Assembly: GCA_030535795.1 (NCBI GenBank)
Contig: JAUNRE010000015.1
Coordinates: 1 to 33,657, forward strand
Length of the DNA: 33,657 bases
Direction of reading: 5' to 3'
Source: Akkermansia sp.
Lineage (GTDB): Bacteria; Verrucomicrobiota; Verrucomicrobiia; Verrucomicrobiales; Akkermansiaceae
Below are positions 7,502-15,476 of this stretch, in pieces. The translations under genes and the position numbers were made by a program. How positions within the stretch are numbered: position 1 is the stretch's first letter; every line of letters starts with the position of its first letter. The notes under the pieces were generated by a model. The model was not told the origin of the DNA. It saw only the letters and a list, made by a program, of their open reading frames with translations, and made no database searches.

Positions 7502-8158
7502 ATGAATGCGAAAGTTGTGAGTGCTGTTGTGTTGGGCTGCGTGGCGGTTGTTGTGGCCTTGCTGTGGCCGAGGCAAGATGTGTATGAGGCAGGCGCCATG
7601 CGGTGGTGGTATCAGGATGGCTCGGGGTATGTGATAGAGGTGATGTGGGATAAACTTACCCCGCAGAATGTGAATGAAAGCGGGTTGATGAGCTCGGAAA
7701 CGGGGCTCCACACGTATACGCCCTTGCAGCACGCGATAACTGAGGGCAATGAGGAGGGCGTGCGCCAATGCCTGAAGCTGGGGGCAGCCACAGAAAAACG
7801 GGTGGAAAGCATGCACCATGAGCGCTTGCCGGGAAGCGATATTTACCAGGGAATGGTGGGGTACACACCGCTGCATTTGGCTGTTTTTCTGAAGCAATAC
7901 CGTATTGTGGAATTGCTGCTGGAGGCCGGAGCCGATATGGAAGGACGTGTCGGCTCAGATGGCAGCACGCCGTTGATGCGTGCCGCCTATTGGGGTGATG
8001 CGGAGATGGTGCGTCTGCTGCTGAGCCGTGGTGCCGATGCTCAGGCGGTGACCGGCGGCGAGTGGTGCTTTGAGACGATGTACCAAGGAAAAACAGCCGC
8101 GGAAATGGCGCGGGAACGAGGGCATGCCGCTTGTGTGGAACTGTTGCAAAACAAGTAA
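7502..8158 (+). CDS. Small membrane-anchored ankyrin-repeat protein
   Basis: 218 aa. An N-terminal hydrophobic helix (about 4-22) acts as anchor or uncleaved signal. Three ankyrin units follow: TPLQHAITEGN (about residue 74 on), TPLHLAVFLKQ with LLLEAGAD, and TPLMRAAYWGD with LLLSRGAD. A charged insert between the first two is unusual. Ankyrin units bind proteins; the partner is unknown. It follows the RibD-like gene by 58 nt and converges on the mini-Sel1 gene across a block of repeats. It is a distant cousin of the ankyrin protein at 14127-15293, which is anchored at the other end. Confidence 0.85.
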   Translation: MNAKVVSAVVLGCVAVVVALLWPRQDVYEAGAMRWWYQDGSGYVIEVMWDKLTPQNVNESGLMSSETGLHTYTPLQHAITEGNEEGVRQCLKLGAATEKRVESMHHERLPGSDIYQGMVGYTPLHLAVFLKQYRIVELLLEAGADMEGRVGSDGSTPLMRAAYWGDAEMVRLLLSRGADAQAVTGGEWCFETMYQGKTAAEMARERGHAACVELLQNK

Positions 8159-8165
8159 CGGGTTT

Positions 8166-8203
8166 GAAGTACGAAAGTCGAATTCCGAAGTGCGAAGTAA
8201 GAA
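8166..8203 (+). repeat. GAATTC-centred intergenic repeat, copy 1
   Basis: The unit reads approximately GAAGTACGAAAGTCGAATTC then CGAAGTGCGAAG. Related copies lie at about 8547-8582 in the same orientation and 8583-8613 inverted, so the whole 8159-8614 gap is bounded by this unit. Confidence 0.55.
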
Positions 8204-8228
8204 AGCTCCGCGGCGCGGATGCATCGCC

Positions 8229-8310
8229 GAATTTGAAAGCCCGTTAGGGCGACGGAATCATAGCCCAGGTCAAGCGAGCGTGAGCGAGTGCAGCCCTGGG
8301 TAGTGGTGTG
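8229..8310 (+). repeat. Intergenic palindromic repeat, copy 2
   Basis: It begins GAATTTGAAAGCCC exactly like the copy at 4242. It continues with ATAGCCCAGG, an AAGCGAGCG core, and CCCTGGGTAG; CCCAGG and CCTGGG can pair across the core. A separate GC hairpin (CCCCGCT TT AGCGGGG, 8324-8339) follows. Confidence 0.65.
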
Positions 8311-8439
8311 AATACAAACAGAGCCCCGCTTTAGCGGGGTGACGGAAAGCCGGTGAAAAGGACGAAAGTTCCGTCTCCGGTACGCCGAGGGTGGCTGTCG
8401 GCCTCGGCGCCGACGCTGGCGTCGACTCCTCGGGCTTAT

Positions 8440-8523
8440 TTATCCCATCCCCAGGGCGGCGCCACTGCGTGGCTTGCCCAGGGCTATTGTACTTTCCCCT
8501 GCAGAGCGGGGCTTTGGAGTTTG
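8440..8523 (-). repeat. Intergenic palindromic repeat, copy 3 (inverted)
   Basis: Read on the minus strand it gives AAAGCCCCGC, GAAAGTACAATAGCCCTGGG, a CAAGC core and CGCCCTGGGGA: the same parts in the same order as copies 1 and 2. It is followed on that strand by the GAGTCGACG and GAGGCCGACAGCC module shared with 4318-4353. Confidence 0.6.
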
Positions 8524-8557
8524 TCGCCTGCGGGGCGGGTTGTGGAAGCACGAAAGC

Positions 8558-8601
8558 CGAATTCCGAAGAACGAAGCGGTAACTTCGCCCTTCGGAATTC
8601 G
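8558..8601. repeat. Long hairpin between convergent genes
   Basis: Two inverted copies of the GAATTC-centred unit form a stem: 12 perfect pairs (8558-8569 with 8590-8601), a 3-nt internal loop, then 4 pairs (8573-8576 with 8583-8586) around a 6-nt loop. It sits 13 bp past the minus-strand mini-Sel1 stop codon and could act as a transcript end or 3' stabiliser, although no long T run follows on either side. Confidence 0.6.
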
Positions 8602-8614
8602 TACCTCGTACTTT

Positions 8615-8959
8615 TCAACGATTTTCGTTTTGGAGCATGGCGGCTGCCATGGCGTTGCCGCTGCGGGCTGCAATGCGGAGCGCCGTGACGGCTTTGTCCG
8701 TATCTTTGGGCAGGATGGTGCCCTGGATGAGACACATGGCCAGCACGAAGAGTGCTACATGGTCACCGCTTTGGGCGGCTGCTTCCAGGTTGGCAACGTC
8801 CTCGCGTGTTTTCACTTGGGCGAAGTAGACGCGTGCGAGCTGATTCTGCGCCTCGGCGTGGCCGGCAAACGCCGCGCGCCGCAGGTGCTCAGCACCTTCT
8901 GCCGCGTTGCCGGCCTTAAAAGCGAGGGCCGCTTGCTGATACTCCTGTTCTGCGTCCAT
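8615..8959 (-). CDS. Mini Sel1-like repeat protein
   Basis: 114 aa, made of about three Sel1/TPR-like helical pairs: AALAFKAGNAAEGAEHLRRA, then GHAEAQNQLARVYFA, then a unit ending ALRIAARSGNAMAAAML. There is no signal peptide or membrane helix. It probably binds another protein. Its ATG shares one base with the stop of the upstream hexosaminidase gene (TAATG), so it is likely coupled to it in translation, though the hexosaminidase is exported and this protein is not. Confidence 0.8.
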   Translation of the reverse strand: MDAEQEYQQAALAFKAGNAAEGAEHLRRAAFAGHAEAQNQLARVYFAQVKTREDVANLEAAAQSGDHVALFVLAMCLIQGTILPKDTDKAVTALRIAARSGNAMAAAMLQNENR

Positions 8960-11244
8960 TACTTCTGCGGGGCAGAGAATTCGACCTTGAGGCTGTGAAC
9001 CTTGCCGTTGAGGCTTTCGCCCACCGTCTGCAGGGGCAGAATGAAGGTGGAACGCAGCCCCTTGGTGCGAAGCTTCCAGCCGTCCTCGCGGTCGCGGAAG
9101 TTCATGAGCGTGAGCGTGCCGATTTCCTTGCCGTCCACCCGCAGCTGAGTGTGCTGCGGCTTGCCGATGAGCTCCAGTTTGACCTTCTTGCCCACGGGCA
9201 GCTTGCCGCCGAAGGAGAACTCCATGGCGTCATTGCGGCGGAAGCCGACGGTGCCATCCTTCATGACGGCGATGAGCTTACCCTCGGGACCGCTAAGCAG
9301 TACCTGTTCGGTGCCTTCGGGGGCCGCGGCCAGCTCGACCTCGGCGGTGAGGTGGTAGTTCGGGCCGGCGGCTTTCTCATTGAGCTGCAGGGGCAGGGTG
9401 GCGGGTGATACCTGCACGGGAGCATCACCGGCGCGGACATAGAGCGGGTTGAGGCGGGGGGCTTCGCCAATCTTGTCTGCGAGAGCGCGGTGTTCCTTGA
9501 AGGTGTCGGGGTTTTTCTCTGTACCCCACATGCGCTGGCTGAGCACATCGGTGGAGGTGCGGAAAATCTCCCAGATGTCGTACATGCCGTAACCGGTGTG
9601 CTTGAGGTCAATCATGTCATTCCAGATGGCAAAGGTGGAGCCGATGAGGTTCGGGTGGCCGGCGGGGATGTGGGAATTGCCCACATAGTTGGGACGCCAT
9701 TTCTCATACTGGAAGGCATTGTTGAGAGTGGGCCAGTAGTAACCGGCGAAGGGAACGATGTAGAGGTGCCCGTCGTTGGTGTTGATGAGCTTGAATCCGG
9801 CATTCATGGCCTCCACCGGGTCTTGCCAGTGCGTGCTCCACAGGTTCATTTCCACGCCCTGGGATTCCACGGGAGTCTTGCCGGGCTTGTGGGTGAGGCT
9901 GCCCCAGATACGCGGGGTGAAGCCGCGGCTCTTCACATACTTGAGCAGGCCGTCGGAGTACTTGCGATAGGCCTCGGCGTCTCCGTAGAACTCATCGGCA
10001 CCCACGTGAATGACGCAGCCATCGAGCGGGGCTTTGCCGGTAGCGGCATCGGGAAGCAGGTATTCATCGAGCACCTCGGCTACGAACTTGAGCGTCTCGG
10101 GGTTGCCGGCATCGATGTGGTCGGAACGGCGGCCGGGGTTGCCCATCGACCCTTGGTAAATGAGGTCGGGGCGCACCTTGGTGAAGGAGAGGGCGTGGCC
10201 GGGTGTGTCGAACTCGGGCACGATGTTCACGCCGCGCAGCTTAGCGTAGTCGATAAGCTCGCGGAACTCTTTCTTGGTGAAGAACACATCCTGCGCCGTC
10301 AGCGGCTGGCCGTTCTTGCCCACCATCTTACTTTCCAGACGGAAGGCGGTGTAGGCCTCCATCAGCGGGTCGTGGCCGTCTTTCACATACTCCTCCAGGA
10401 AGATGTAGTTGTTGTTGATGACGAGGTGCAGGTCATTCATCTTGTACCAAGCCATGGTATTGATGACTTTGCGGAGGTCGTCGATAGTGTAGGGGGTGCG
10501 GGCGATGTCGAAGAGAACGCCGCGAACACGGTAGCGAGGCACGTCGTAGGCCTCGCCGCAGGGCACGGTGCCGCCGGATTGTTTGAGGATTTGCAGCAGG
10601 GTGCGGGAGCCCCACATCAGCCCCTTTGCCGTCGTGGCAGTGATGGTCACATTTTTGTCGGTGACACTCATGCTGTAGTCCTCGCTGTTTTTCTCGTCCG
10701 CACAGCGCTTCATCTTGATCAGTTTGATATCGGCCAGGGTGCTGTCGCTGACAAGCTGCACCTCGCAGCCGCATACGGCTTTCAGGTCGGCCGCAATCAG
10801 GTCGCGGAACTCCGGGGCGGCATCGCTGTAGAGCTTCACCGTGCTACCAACGCGGAAAGCTCCCTTACCCCCTTGCCATTGCAGTATGGCGGGAATCGTC
10901 TGCGGCTTGGCGTTGCCCTCATGGGCGGCGGCGTCTCCGCTGCGAACCATGATTTCATAGTCCTTACTGAAGGCCTCCTTGCCGTCTTTGACAACGCGGA
11001 AGTTGACTTTGACCGGGGTGTCGCTAATCACGCTGCGGACTTTGCCGTCAGGGGTGATAATCTGCTCGTAGTCAGCACCGAGGAACTCAACTTGCGCGCC
11101 TTCCACGGTGGGGACAGGCAGGGTATCGTAAGCTTTCAACGTGGTCGGTACGCTGAGGCTGTCGGCAATCTGTTTGGCGTCCTGCGCCGAGAGGTTGGTA
11201 ACAGTCATGGCTGCTAACATCGTAAGGATGGCTTTTGTAGTCAT
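8959..11244 (-). CDS. Secreted beta-N-acetylhexosaminidase, GH20
   Basis: 761 aa. A signal peptide ends near residue 20 (TNLSA before QDAK). Residues about 120-235 form the GH20 N-terminal accessory domain, then the catalytic barrel begins at RGVLFDIAR (241-249). The catalytic Asp-Glu pair is D417-E418 in HVGADEF. A C-terminal beta domain of about 130 residues follows. GH20 enzymes use the substrate N-acetyl group in catalysis to release terminal GlcNAc or GalNAc, here most likely from mucin or other host glycans. There is no neighbouring sulfatase, SusC/D or transporter, so it is not in a polysaccharide locus. The gap to the upstream metallo-hydrolase gene is 47 nt. Confidence 0.95.
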   Translation of the reverse strand: MTTKAILTMLAAMTVTNLSAQDAKQIADSLSVPTTLKAYDTLPVPTVEGAQVEFLGADYEQIITPDGKVRSVISDTPVKVNFRVVKDGKEAFSKDYEIMVRSGDAAAHEGNAKPQTIPAILQWQGGKGAFRVGSTVKLYSDAAPEFRDLIAADLKAVCGCEVQLVSDSTLADIKLIKMKRCADEKNSEDYSMSVTDKNVTITATTAKGLMWGSRTLLQILKQSGGTVPCGEAYDVPRYRVRGVLFDIARTPYTIDDLRKVINTMAWYKMNDLHLVINNNYIFLEEYVKDGHDPLMEAYTAFRLESKMVGKNGQPLTAQDVFFTKKEFRELIDYAKLRGVNIVPEFDTPGHALSFTKVRPDLIYQGSMGNPGRRSDHIDAGNPETLKFVAEVLDEYLLPDAATGKAPLDGCVIHVGADEFYGDAEAYRKYSDGLLKYVKSRGFTPRIWGSLTHKPGKTPVESQGVEMNLWSTHWQDPVEAMNAGFKLINTNDGHLYIVPFAGYYWPTLNNAFQYEKWRPNYVGNSHIPAGHPNLIGSTFAIWNDMIDLKHTGYGMYDIWEIFRTSTDVLSQRMWGTEKNPDTFKEHRALADKIGEAPRLNPLYVRAGDAPVQVSPATLPLQLNEKAAGPNYHLTAEVELAAAPEGTEQVLLSGPEGKLIAVMKDGTVGFRRNDAMEFSFGGKLPVGKKVKLELIGKPQHTQLRVDGKEIGTLTLMNFRDREDGWKLRTKGLRSTFILPLQTVGESLNGKVHSLKVEFSAPQK

Positions 11245-11291
11245 GGTTTGTTTGAGATGTGTTTGAGGGGAAAATTGTTCAATAAAAACAG

Positions 11292-12077
11292 TTATGTTGC
11301 GGAGATTTCAATCCACGGCAGTCGGTATGCCGCCGGGGCACAGACAAGCTGCGTGCTGAGGTTCAGTTCGTTGAGAGTTTGTTGCATGGCCTTGTGGGCC
11401 TTTTCGGGGGTATTGCAGTCCTGGCTGATGTGGGCGAGCACGATGTGTTGCAGGCCGGGGTGGGCGATTTGGCGCACGAACTCACCGGCCTGCTCGTTGG
11501 AGAGGTGTCCCCAGTTGCTCTCGATGCGTTCGATGAGAGCCATGGGGCGCCCTGAGTTGTAGAGCATGTCGTTGTCGTAGTTCGACTCCAGGTAAAGCCC
11601 GTGCACGCCGGAGAGCAGGGTGTCCATGCCACGCATGATGCGCCCGGTATCGGTGATGTAGCCGAGCTTTACCCCGTTATATTCAAAGAGGAAGCCCACG
11701 GGGTCGGTGGCATCGTGGCTCACGGCGAAGGGGGTCACACTGATTGCGCCTATCTTGACCGGGCTGCCCGGCTCGATATAGGTGAAGGTGGTTGAGGCTG
11801 AGGCCATGCCGCGCAAATCCTGCCCCAGATAGCGGGTGCAGTATACGCGTAGGCTGTCTTTTTTGGACAGGATGCCCAGGCCGCAGGTGTGGTCGGTGTG
11901 CTCGTGGGTGAACAGCACGCCTGCCAGATTGCTCACGGCCAGACCGCAATCGGCCAGTCCCTTACGAATACGCGTCGCGCTGATGCCGGCATCTACCAAC
12001 AGATGCGTGCCACCGGCAGAAATGACGGTGGCATTGCCTTTGCTGCTGCTGGCAAGTGGTGAGATGCGTATCATCAC
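11292..12077 (-). CDS. YycJ/WalJ-type metallo-beta-lactamase-fold hydrolase
   Basis: 261 aa, cytosolic. The metal site is THEHTDH (57-63), with further ligands in AVSHDAT, ITDTGR and a late LAHIS. The LESNYDNDML, WGHLSNEQA and SSSKGNATVI segments are typical of YycJ-like proteins, which are linked in other bacteria to DNA repair/exonuclease activity and cell-wall control; the exact role here is inferred only. The start is GTG 12077 or the adjacent ATG 12074; both overlap the stop of the cytochrome peroxidase gene, so the two are probably co-translated. Confidence 0.88.
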   Translation of the reverse strand: MMIRISPLASSSKGNATVISAGGTHLLVDAGISATRIRKGLADCGLAVSNLAGVLFTHEHTDHTCGLGILSKKDSLRVYCTRYLGQDLRGMASASTTFTYIEPGSPVKIGAISVTPFAVSHDATDPVGFLFEYNGVKLGYITDTGRIMRGMDTLLSGVHGLYLESNYDNDMLYNSGRPMALIERIESNWGHLSNEQAGEFVRQIAHPGLQHIVLAHISQDCNTPEKAHKAMQQTLNELNLSTQLVCAPAAYRLPWIEISAT

Positions 12078-13603
12078 TCGGCTTTTTCGGCTTTCTCGCT
12101 GTCGACCTTGGTCTCCTGCTGGTCCAGCACGAGCTCTGGTTCTACGTCTTTGGGCGTGAGCTTATCGAGCGGTATGCCCTTGTATTCGCCGGTTTGTGCC
12201 TGCAGGAATGCTGTCACATCGGCTACCAGGGCTTCAGTAGGTGTCTTGCGGGTCTGGGACTCGAACATGATACGTACGGCATCCTCCAGCTTGGTGACGG
12301 TACCCGTGTGGAAGTAGGGGGCAGTGAGGGCGATGTTGCGCAGGTTCGGAACGCGGAACATGTCTTTGTGCTCCTCGTTCTTGGTGAAATCGCGCAGACC
12401 GAATGCCCCTTCGTTGTAGCCCTTGGTGTGGGCGCGCAGCGGGGCGTGTGTGTTGATGTACTCGAAGCTCTGGCCGCCCAGGGTGGGGCCGGCGTGGCAG
12501 GTGGCGCAGCCGTAGGTCAGGAAGGCTTCCATGCCGGCTTTCTGCTGCTCGGTCATGGCGTTGTCATCGCCGGACAGGTAGCGGTCGAAGGCGCTGTCGG
12601 GGGTCACAAGTGTGCGCTCGAAGGCTGCAATGGCATCCGTGATGGTTTCGGCAGTGATGCCCTTCTCACCATACACCAGCGGGAAGAGAATGCGGTATTC
12701 CTTGTCTTTGGAGAGCTTGTCGGCGATGGCTTTCCAGTCGTCCGGGTGGCTGTAGCCCATTTCAACGGGGTTGAGGGGCGGCCCGCCTGCCTGCTCCTGC
12801 AGGTCTGCGGCTCGGCCATCCCAGAACTGGCGGATGTTGCTCTCTGCATTGTACACGGTGGGGGCATTCACGCCACCCAGCTGGGGCTTGCCGTCCGCCC
12901 CCGGCACACCTTCGGACTTGGCGAGGTTGTCGGTGCCGCCTTTGGTGAGGTCGTGGCAGCTGGAGCAGGATACCTTATTGTTGGTGGAAAGGCGTGTGTC
13001 GTAGTAGAGGCGGTGGCCGAGGTAGACTTTGCCCCAGGCCTTGGCGAGAGCGTGCTGGTCGGGCGGCGTGGTGGCCTCGGGCATGTTCCAGACATAGGCG
13101 GTGAATTCGTCCTGACTCATGCCGGCTGGGCGTATGGGGGCAAAGGAGCGTTTCATGGCCTCGTGGCTGTTGTAGTAATGGCGCATGATGGCTACATCAT
13201 TCTGCGTGAGCGCTTTGCCGAGGTGCACCATGGTGTAGAGAGCGGGAGGCATGCTGCGAGTGCGCAGGACATGATCCATCTTCAGGAAGTCTACATTGGC
13301 AGAGCGGAAGCTGTTAGCTTTCATGGTAAAGGCACGCTGGGCACCTTCTATATCACGCTTCACTTGCCCGAGGGAGAGCAGGTTCGTGAAGCCATTGAAA
13401 GCAGGCCGCTCGCTGTGGCAATCGGCACACTTACTCATCATCACGGCATCTGCCATGGCTTTTGCCTCCTGCGGAGATGAGGGGGTGGGCAGGGGCGTCC
13501 TGCTGTCTGACGGCATAACGATGGCGGAGAATACGCCGGCAAGACCGATAACGACAACGGCCGCCGCGATGCCTTGGAGATAAGGAGTAATCTTGTTGTT
13601 CAT
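12074..13603 (-). CDS. Three-haem cytochrome c peroxidase, membrane anchored
   Basis: 509 aa. A signal-anchor helix (about 10-30) is followed by an N-terminal haem domain with C59-x-x-C62-H63, then a CcpA/MauG-type di-haem peroxidase with C213-x-x-C216-H217 and C366-x-x-C369-H370. It should act in the periplasm, reducing hydrogen peroxide with electrons from the respiratory chain; the extra N-terminal haem may relay electrons. The C-terminus is Lys/Glu-rich. ATG 13603 is preferred to the farther in-frame ATG 13672 because a good promoter (13630-13657) lies between them and the signal anchor starts right after 13603. Confidence 0.92.
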   Translation of the reverse strand: MNNKITPYLQGIAAAVVVIGLAGVFSAIVMPSDSRTPLPTPSSPQEAKAMADAVMMSKCADCHSERPAFNGFTNLLSLGQVKRDIEGAQRAFTMKANSFRSANVDFLKMDHVLRTRSMPPALYTMVHLGKALTQNDVAIMRHYYNSHEAMKRSFAPIRPAGMSQDEFTAYVWNMPEATTPPDQHALAKAWGKVYLGHRLYYDTRLSTNNKVSCSSCHDLTKGGTDNLAKSEGVPGADGKPQLGGVNAPTVYNAESNIRQFWDGRAADLQEQAGGPPLNPVEMGYSHPDDWKAIADKLSKDKEYRILFPLVYGEKGITAETITDAIAAFERTLVTPDSAFDRYLSGDDNAMTEQQKAGMEAFLTYGCATCHAGPTLGGQSFEYINTHAPLRAHTKGYNEGAFGLRDFTKNEEHKDMFRVPNLRNIALTAPYFHTGTVTKLEDAVRIMFESQTRKTPTEALVADVTAFLQAQTGEYKGIPLDKLTPKDVEPELVLDQQETKVDSEKAEKAE

Positions 13604-13629
13604 GATAATCGGAAGATGTCTATGGTGGT

Positions 13630-13657
13630 ATTCTACCAGTTTTTCGTGGGATGACAA
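13630..13657 (-). promoter_or_regulatory. Promoter of the cytochrome c peroxidase gene
   Basis: On the minus strand, TTGTCA (13657-13652, 5 of 6) lies 16 bp before TAGAAT (13635-13630, 5 of 6). The predicted transcript start near 13623 gives a leader of about 20 nt. The -35 box begins 1 nt past the upstream gene's stop codon. Confidence 0.55.
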
Positions 13658-13658
13658 G

Positions 13659-14123
13659 CTAAATTGCCGCACGCACGCGTGCTACTAGCGTAAAATGAAG
13701 CGCCACCGGGTGTCCCAAGGGAATCTTGGCTTCGGATGGTGAGGGCCAAAGCATGGCATGGGGTAGCATGGAACAGGCGGTTCCATGCTTGAGCATGTGA
13801 CGAATCGGAGCATGGAGATGCTGTTCGTAGGCTTCTTTTGTTCCGATGAGCGACACGCGCCGGCACGGGCAATCATCGCCCGGTTCCAGGACGATAACAA
13901 GGGGGTATTCTTTCAGTAGCGGGAAGCTTCCATCATCGCAGAAAACATCCAAGGCGTGAATTTGCCGAGGATGCATTACCTCTTCTTCTGTAGCGTTGGG
14001 CTCAATAGGCCACCAGATGTGCTCCAATGAAAGCTCGGAAAGAAAGAAAGCAAGTCCTTCTTTGTTGAAAGTCATGTGGACTTCCTGAATAGGAGCCCCC
14101 TCTGTCGTGCATTGAAAAATCAT
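13659..14123 (-). CDS. Hypothetical protein
   Basis: 154 aa, not recognised. It is soluble-looking, with no signal peptide or membrane helix. Visible features are an acidic and aromatic N-terminal half (LEHIWWPIEP, DVFCDDG), a CPCRR motif and a His-rich segment near 120-140. ATG 14123 lies 3 nt after the stop of the ankyrin gene, so the two are surely one transcript; ATG at codon 17 is an alternative start. Its size and position next to a repeat protein would fit an accessory partner, but no function can be assigned. Confidence 0.7.
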   Translation of the reverse strand: MIFQCTTEGAPIQEVHMTFNKEGLAFFLSELSLEHIWWPIEPNATEEEVMHPRQIHALDVFCDDGSFPLLKEYPLVIVLEPGDDCPCRRVSLIGTKEAYEQHLHAPIRHMLKHGTACSMLPHAMLWPSPSEAKIPLGHPVALHFTLVARVRAAI

Positions 14124-14126
14124 GGC

Positions 14127-15293
14127 CTACAGGAATTTGATAATGCAGTAAGCAATGGCCAGCAGGATGAGCAGGCCGACACCGAGTCGTTTGCGGCGCT
14201 GTTTGGCGCAGAGTTGGCGGTAGGCCTCACGGTAGGTGGCGAACTCCGGGTGGTATGATTCGACCGTTTGTTGCATGTCATCGCTCCCGGCGGTCAGCAC
14301 AAGTTGATAGAAACGCTCGCCGTTATCTCCCCTGAAGGAAATGGCGGCTCCGGCGCCCAGCAGGGTGCGGACGGCATCGCTGTGTCCGCTGATGGCTGCT
14401 CGCAGCAGCGCGGTGCTGCCTATCTTATCTTCGCTGTCAGGATTTACCCCCAGTTTGAGCAAGGTCTGTATGTTGGCTGTCATCCCGGCCATGGCGGCGA
14501 AGTGAAGAGCCGTTGCTCCGTTTTCGTTGCTTGAGTTTAGGTCGGCTCCGGCTTCAGCCAGAAGCCTCAACATGTCAGGAGCCTCTTTGTAGTAAGCGGC
14601 TCGACTCAGCGGTGTAAAGCCGTCAATCTCACGGGCGTTGACGTCTGCTCCGGCGCTCAGGAGGCTGCGAACCAGGTCGCAGTTGCCGGTCATGGCGGCG
14701 AAATGCAGGGCTGTTTCACCCTCGGTTGTGGCGGCTTTCGCATTGCAACCTTTCGTTAGGAGCAGGGCGGCAGTATCAGGCGCATTGTAATATGCTGCAT
14801 AGTGGAGCGCTGTTACCCCATCCTTCGATGCTGCATCGGCGTGAGCACCGGCGTCCAGCAACATTTGCATACACTCCGTGTCGTTGCTCCAAGCAACATC
14901 ATGCAATGGGGTAAATCCTTCATTATCTGTGGCTGAAGCATTCGCTCCCAGGCTGAGCAGGCGCTTCATGAGCTTGGTGCGCGTCTGCTTTTTGTGATAT
15001 GCGGCAGCTAGGTGCAGCGGTGTGACATGGGTACGAACCTGCTGGCCGGGACGGCCTCCCAAGTATTCCTCGAACAGCCCCGGCAGCCGCATGTTCGCGT
15101 CTGCTCCGGCCATAAGCTGCATATTAGCGCGAGCGTAGCTGCCTACACGAAGCGCATCCAGAAATTCCTGCTTTGCTTCCGGATTCTCCTCATTTTTGGA
15201 AAACTTACCTTGCAACACTGTGACACGCGGGACATTCTCAGCTCTGAGGGCATCGATGAGCTCTTTTCTGCTCACATTGTCAGTAGTTTTCAT
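14127..15293 (-). CDS. Ankyrin-repeat protein with C-terminal membrane anchor
   Basis: 388 aa. Seven ankyrin units span about residues 87-335, each with the T-x-L-H/L-x-A-A and LL-x-x-G-A/V pattern (TPLHLAAAY, TPLHDVAWS, TALHYAAYY, TALHFAAMT, TPLSRAAYY, TALHFAAMA, TALLRAAIS). The last residues are Arg/Lys-rich followed by a hydrophobic helix (about 368-388), so the protein is probably tail-anchored with the repeats in the cytoplasm. The partner is unknown. It leads the minus-strand group, with its own candidate promoter and no Shine-Dalgarno. Confidence 0.88.
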   Translation of the reverse strand: MKTTDNVSRKELIDALRAENVPRVTVLQGKFSKNEENPEAKQEFLDALRVGSYARANMQLMAGADANMRLPGLFEEYLGGRPGQQVRTHVTPLHLAAAYHKKQTRTKLMKRLLSLGANASATDNEGFTPLHDVAWSNDTECMQMLLDAGAHADAASKDGVTALHYAAYYNAPDTAALLLTKGCNAKAATTEGETALHFAAMTGNCDLVRSLLSAGADVNAREIDGFTPLSRAAYYKEAPDMLRLLAEAGADLNSSNENGATALHFAAMAGMTANIQTLLKLGVNPDSEDKIGSTALLRAAISGHSDAVRTLLGAGAAISFRGDNGERFYQLVLTAGSDDMQQTVESYHPEFATYREAYRQLCAKQRRKRLGVGLLILLAIAYCIIKFL

Positions 15294-15299
15294 AGGGAA

Positions 15300-15328
15300 A
15301 GTTTAACAAGGATACCATAGAATGTCAA
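15300..15328 (-). promoter_or_regulatory. Candidate leaderless promoter of the ankyrin gene
   Basis: On the minus strand, a perfect TTGACA (15328-15323) lies 17 bp before TAAACT (15305-15300). Exactly 6 nt separate the -10 box from ATG 15293, predicting a transcript that begins at the start codon. Confidence 0.55.
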
Positions 15329-15414
15329 ACTCTTTTCCGATAGGATACGATGAGCGTATAGGAGACAATTAGGCGTTTGTCGACCAATAGAAAGCGAAAT
15401 TCTGAAAAAAAAGC

Positions 15415-15443
15415 TGGAAATTGCGAGTCTGATGGCGTATACT
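15415..15443 (+). promoter_or_regulatory. Candidate ptsHI promoter
   Basis: TGGAAA (15415-15420, 4 of 6) lies 17 bp before TATACT (15438-15443, 5 of 6). The predicted leader to the HPr ATG is about 27 nt. It is divergent from the ankyrin promoter in the same 183-bp gap. Confidence 0.4.
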
Positions 15444-15476
15444 GTTCCGTGAACAAAAGCATAAGTCCGCAACAAT

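Noticed and set aside
9490..11217. Plus-strand frame of 575 codons opposite the hexosaminidase
   Set aside because: Antisense shadow; the minus strand carries the signal peptide and the catalytic Asp-Glu motif.
12056..13480. Plus-strand frame of 474 codons opposite the peroxidase
   Set aside because: Shadow of the CxxCH-bearing minus-strand gene; low-complexity Val/Gly-rich composition.
13604..13672. Longer N-terminus for the cytochrome peroxidase
   Set aside because: The extension would contain the candidate promoter and would bury the signal anchor behind 23 His-rich residues.
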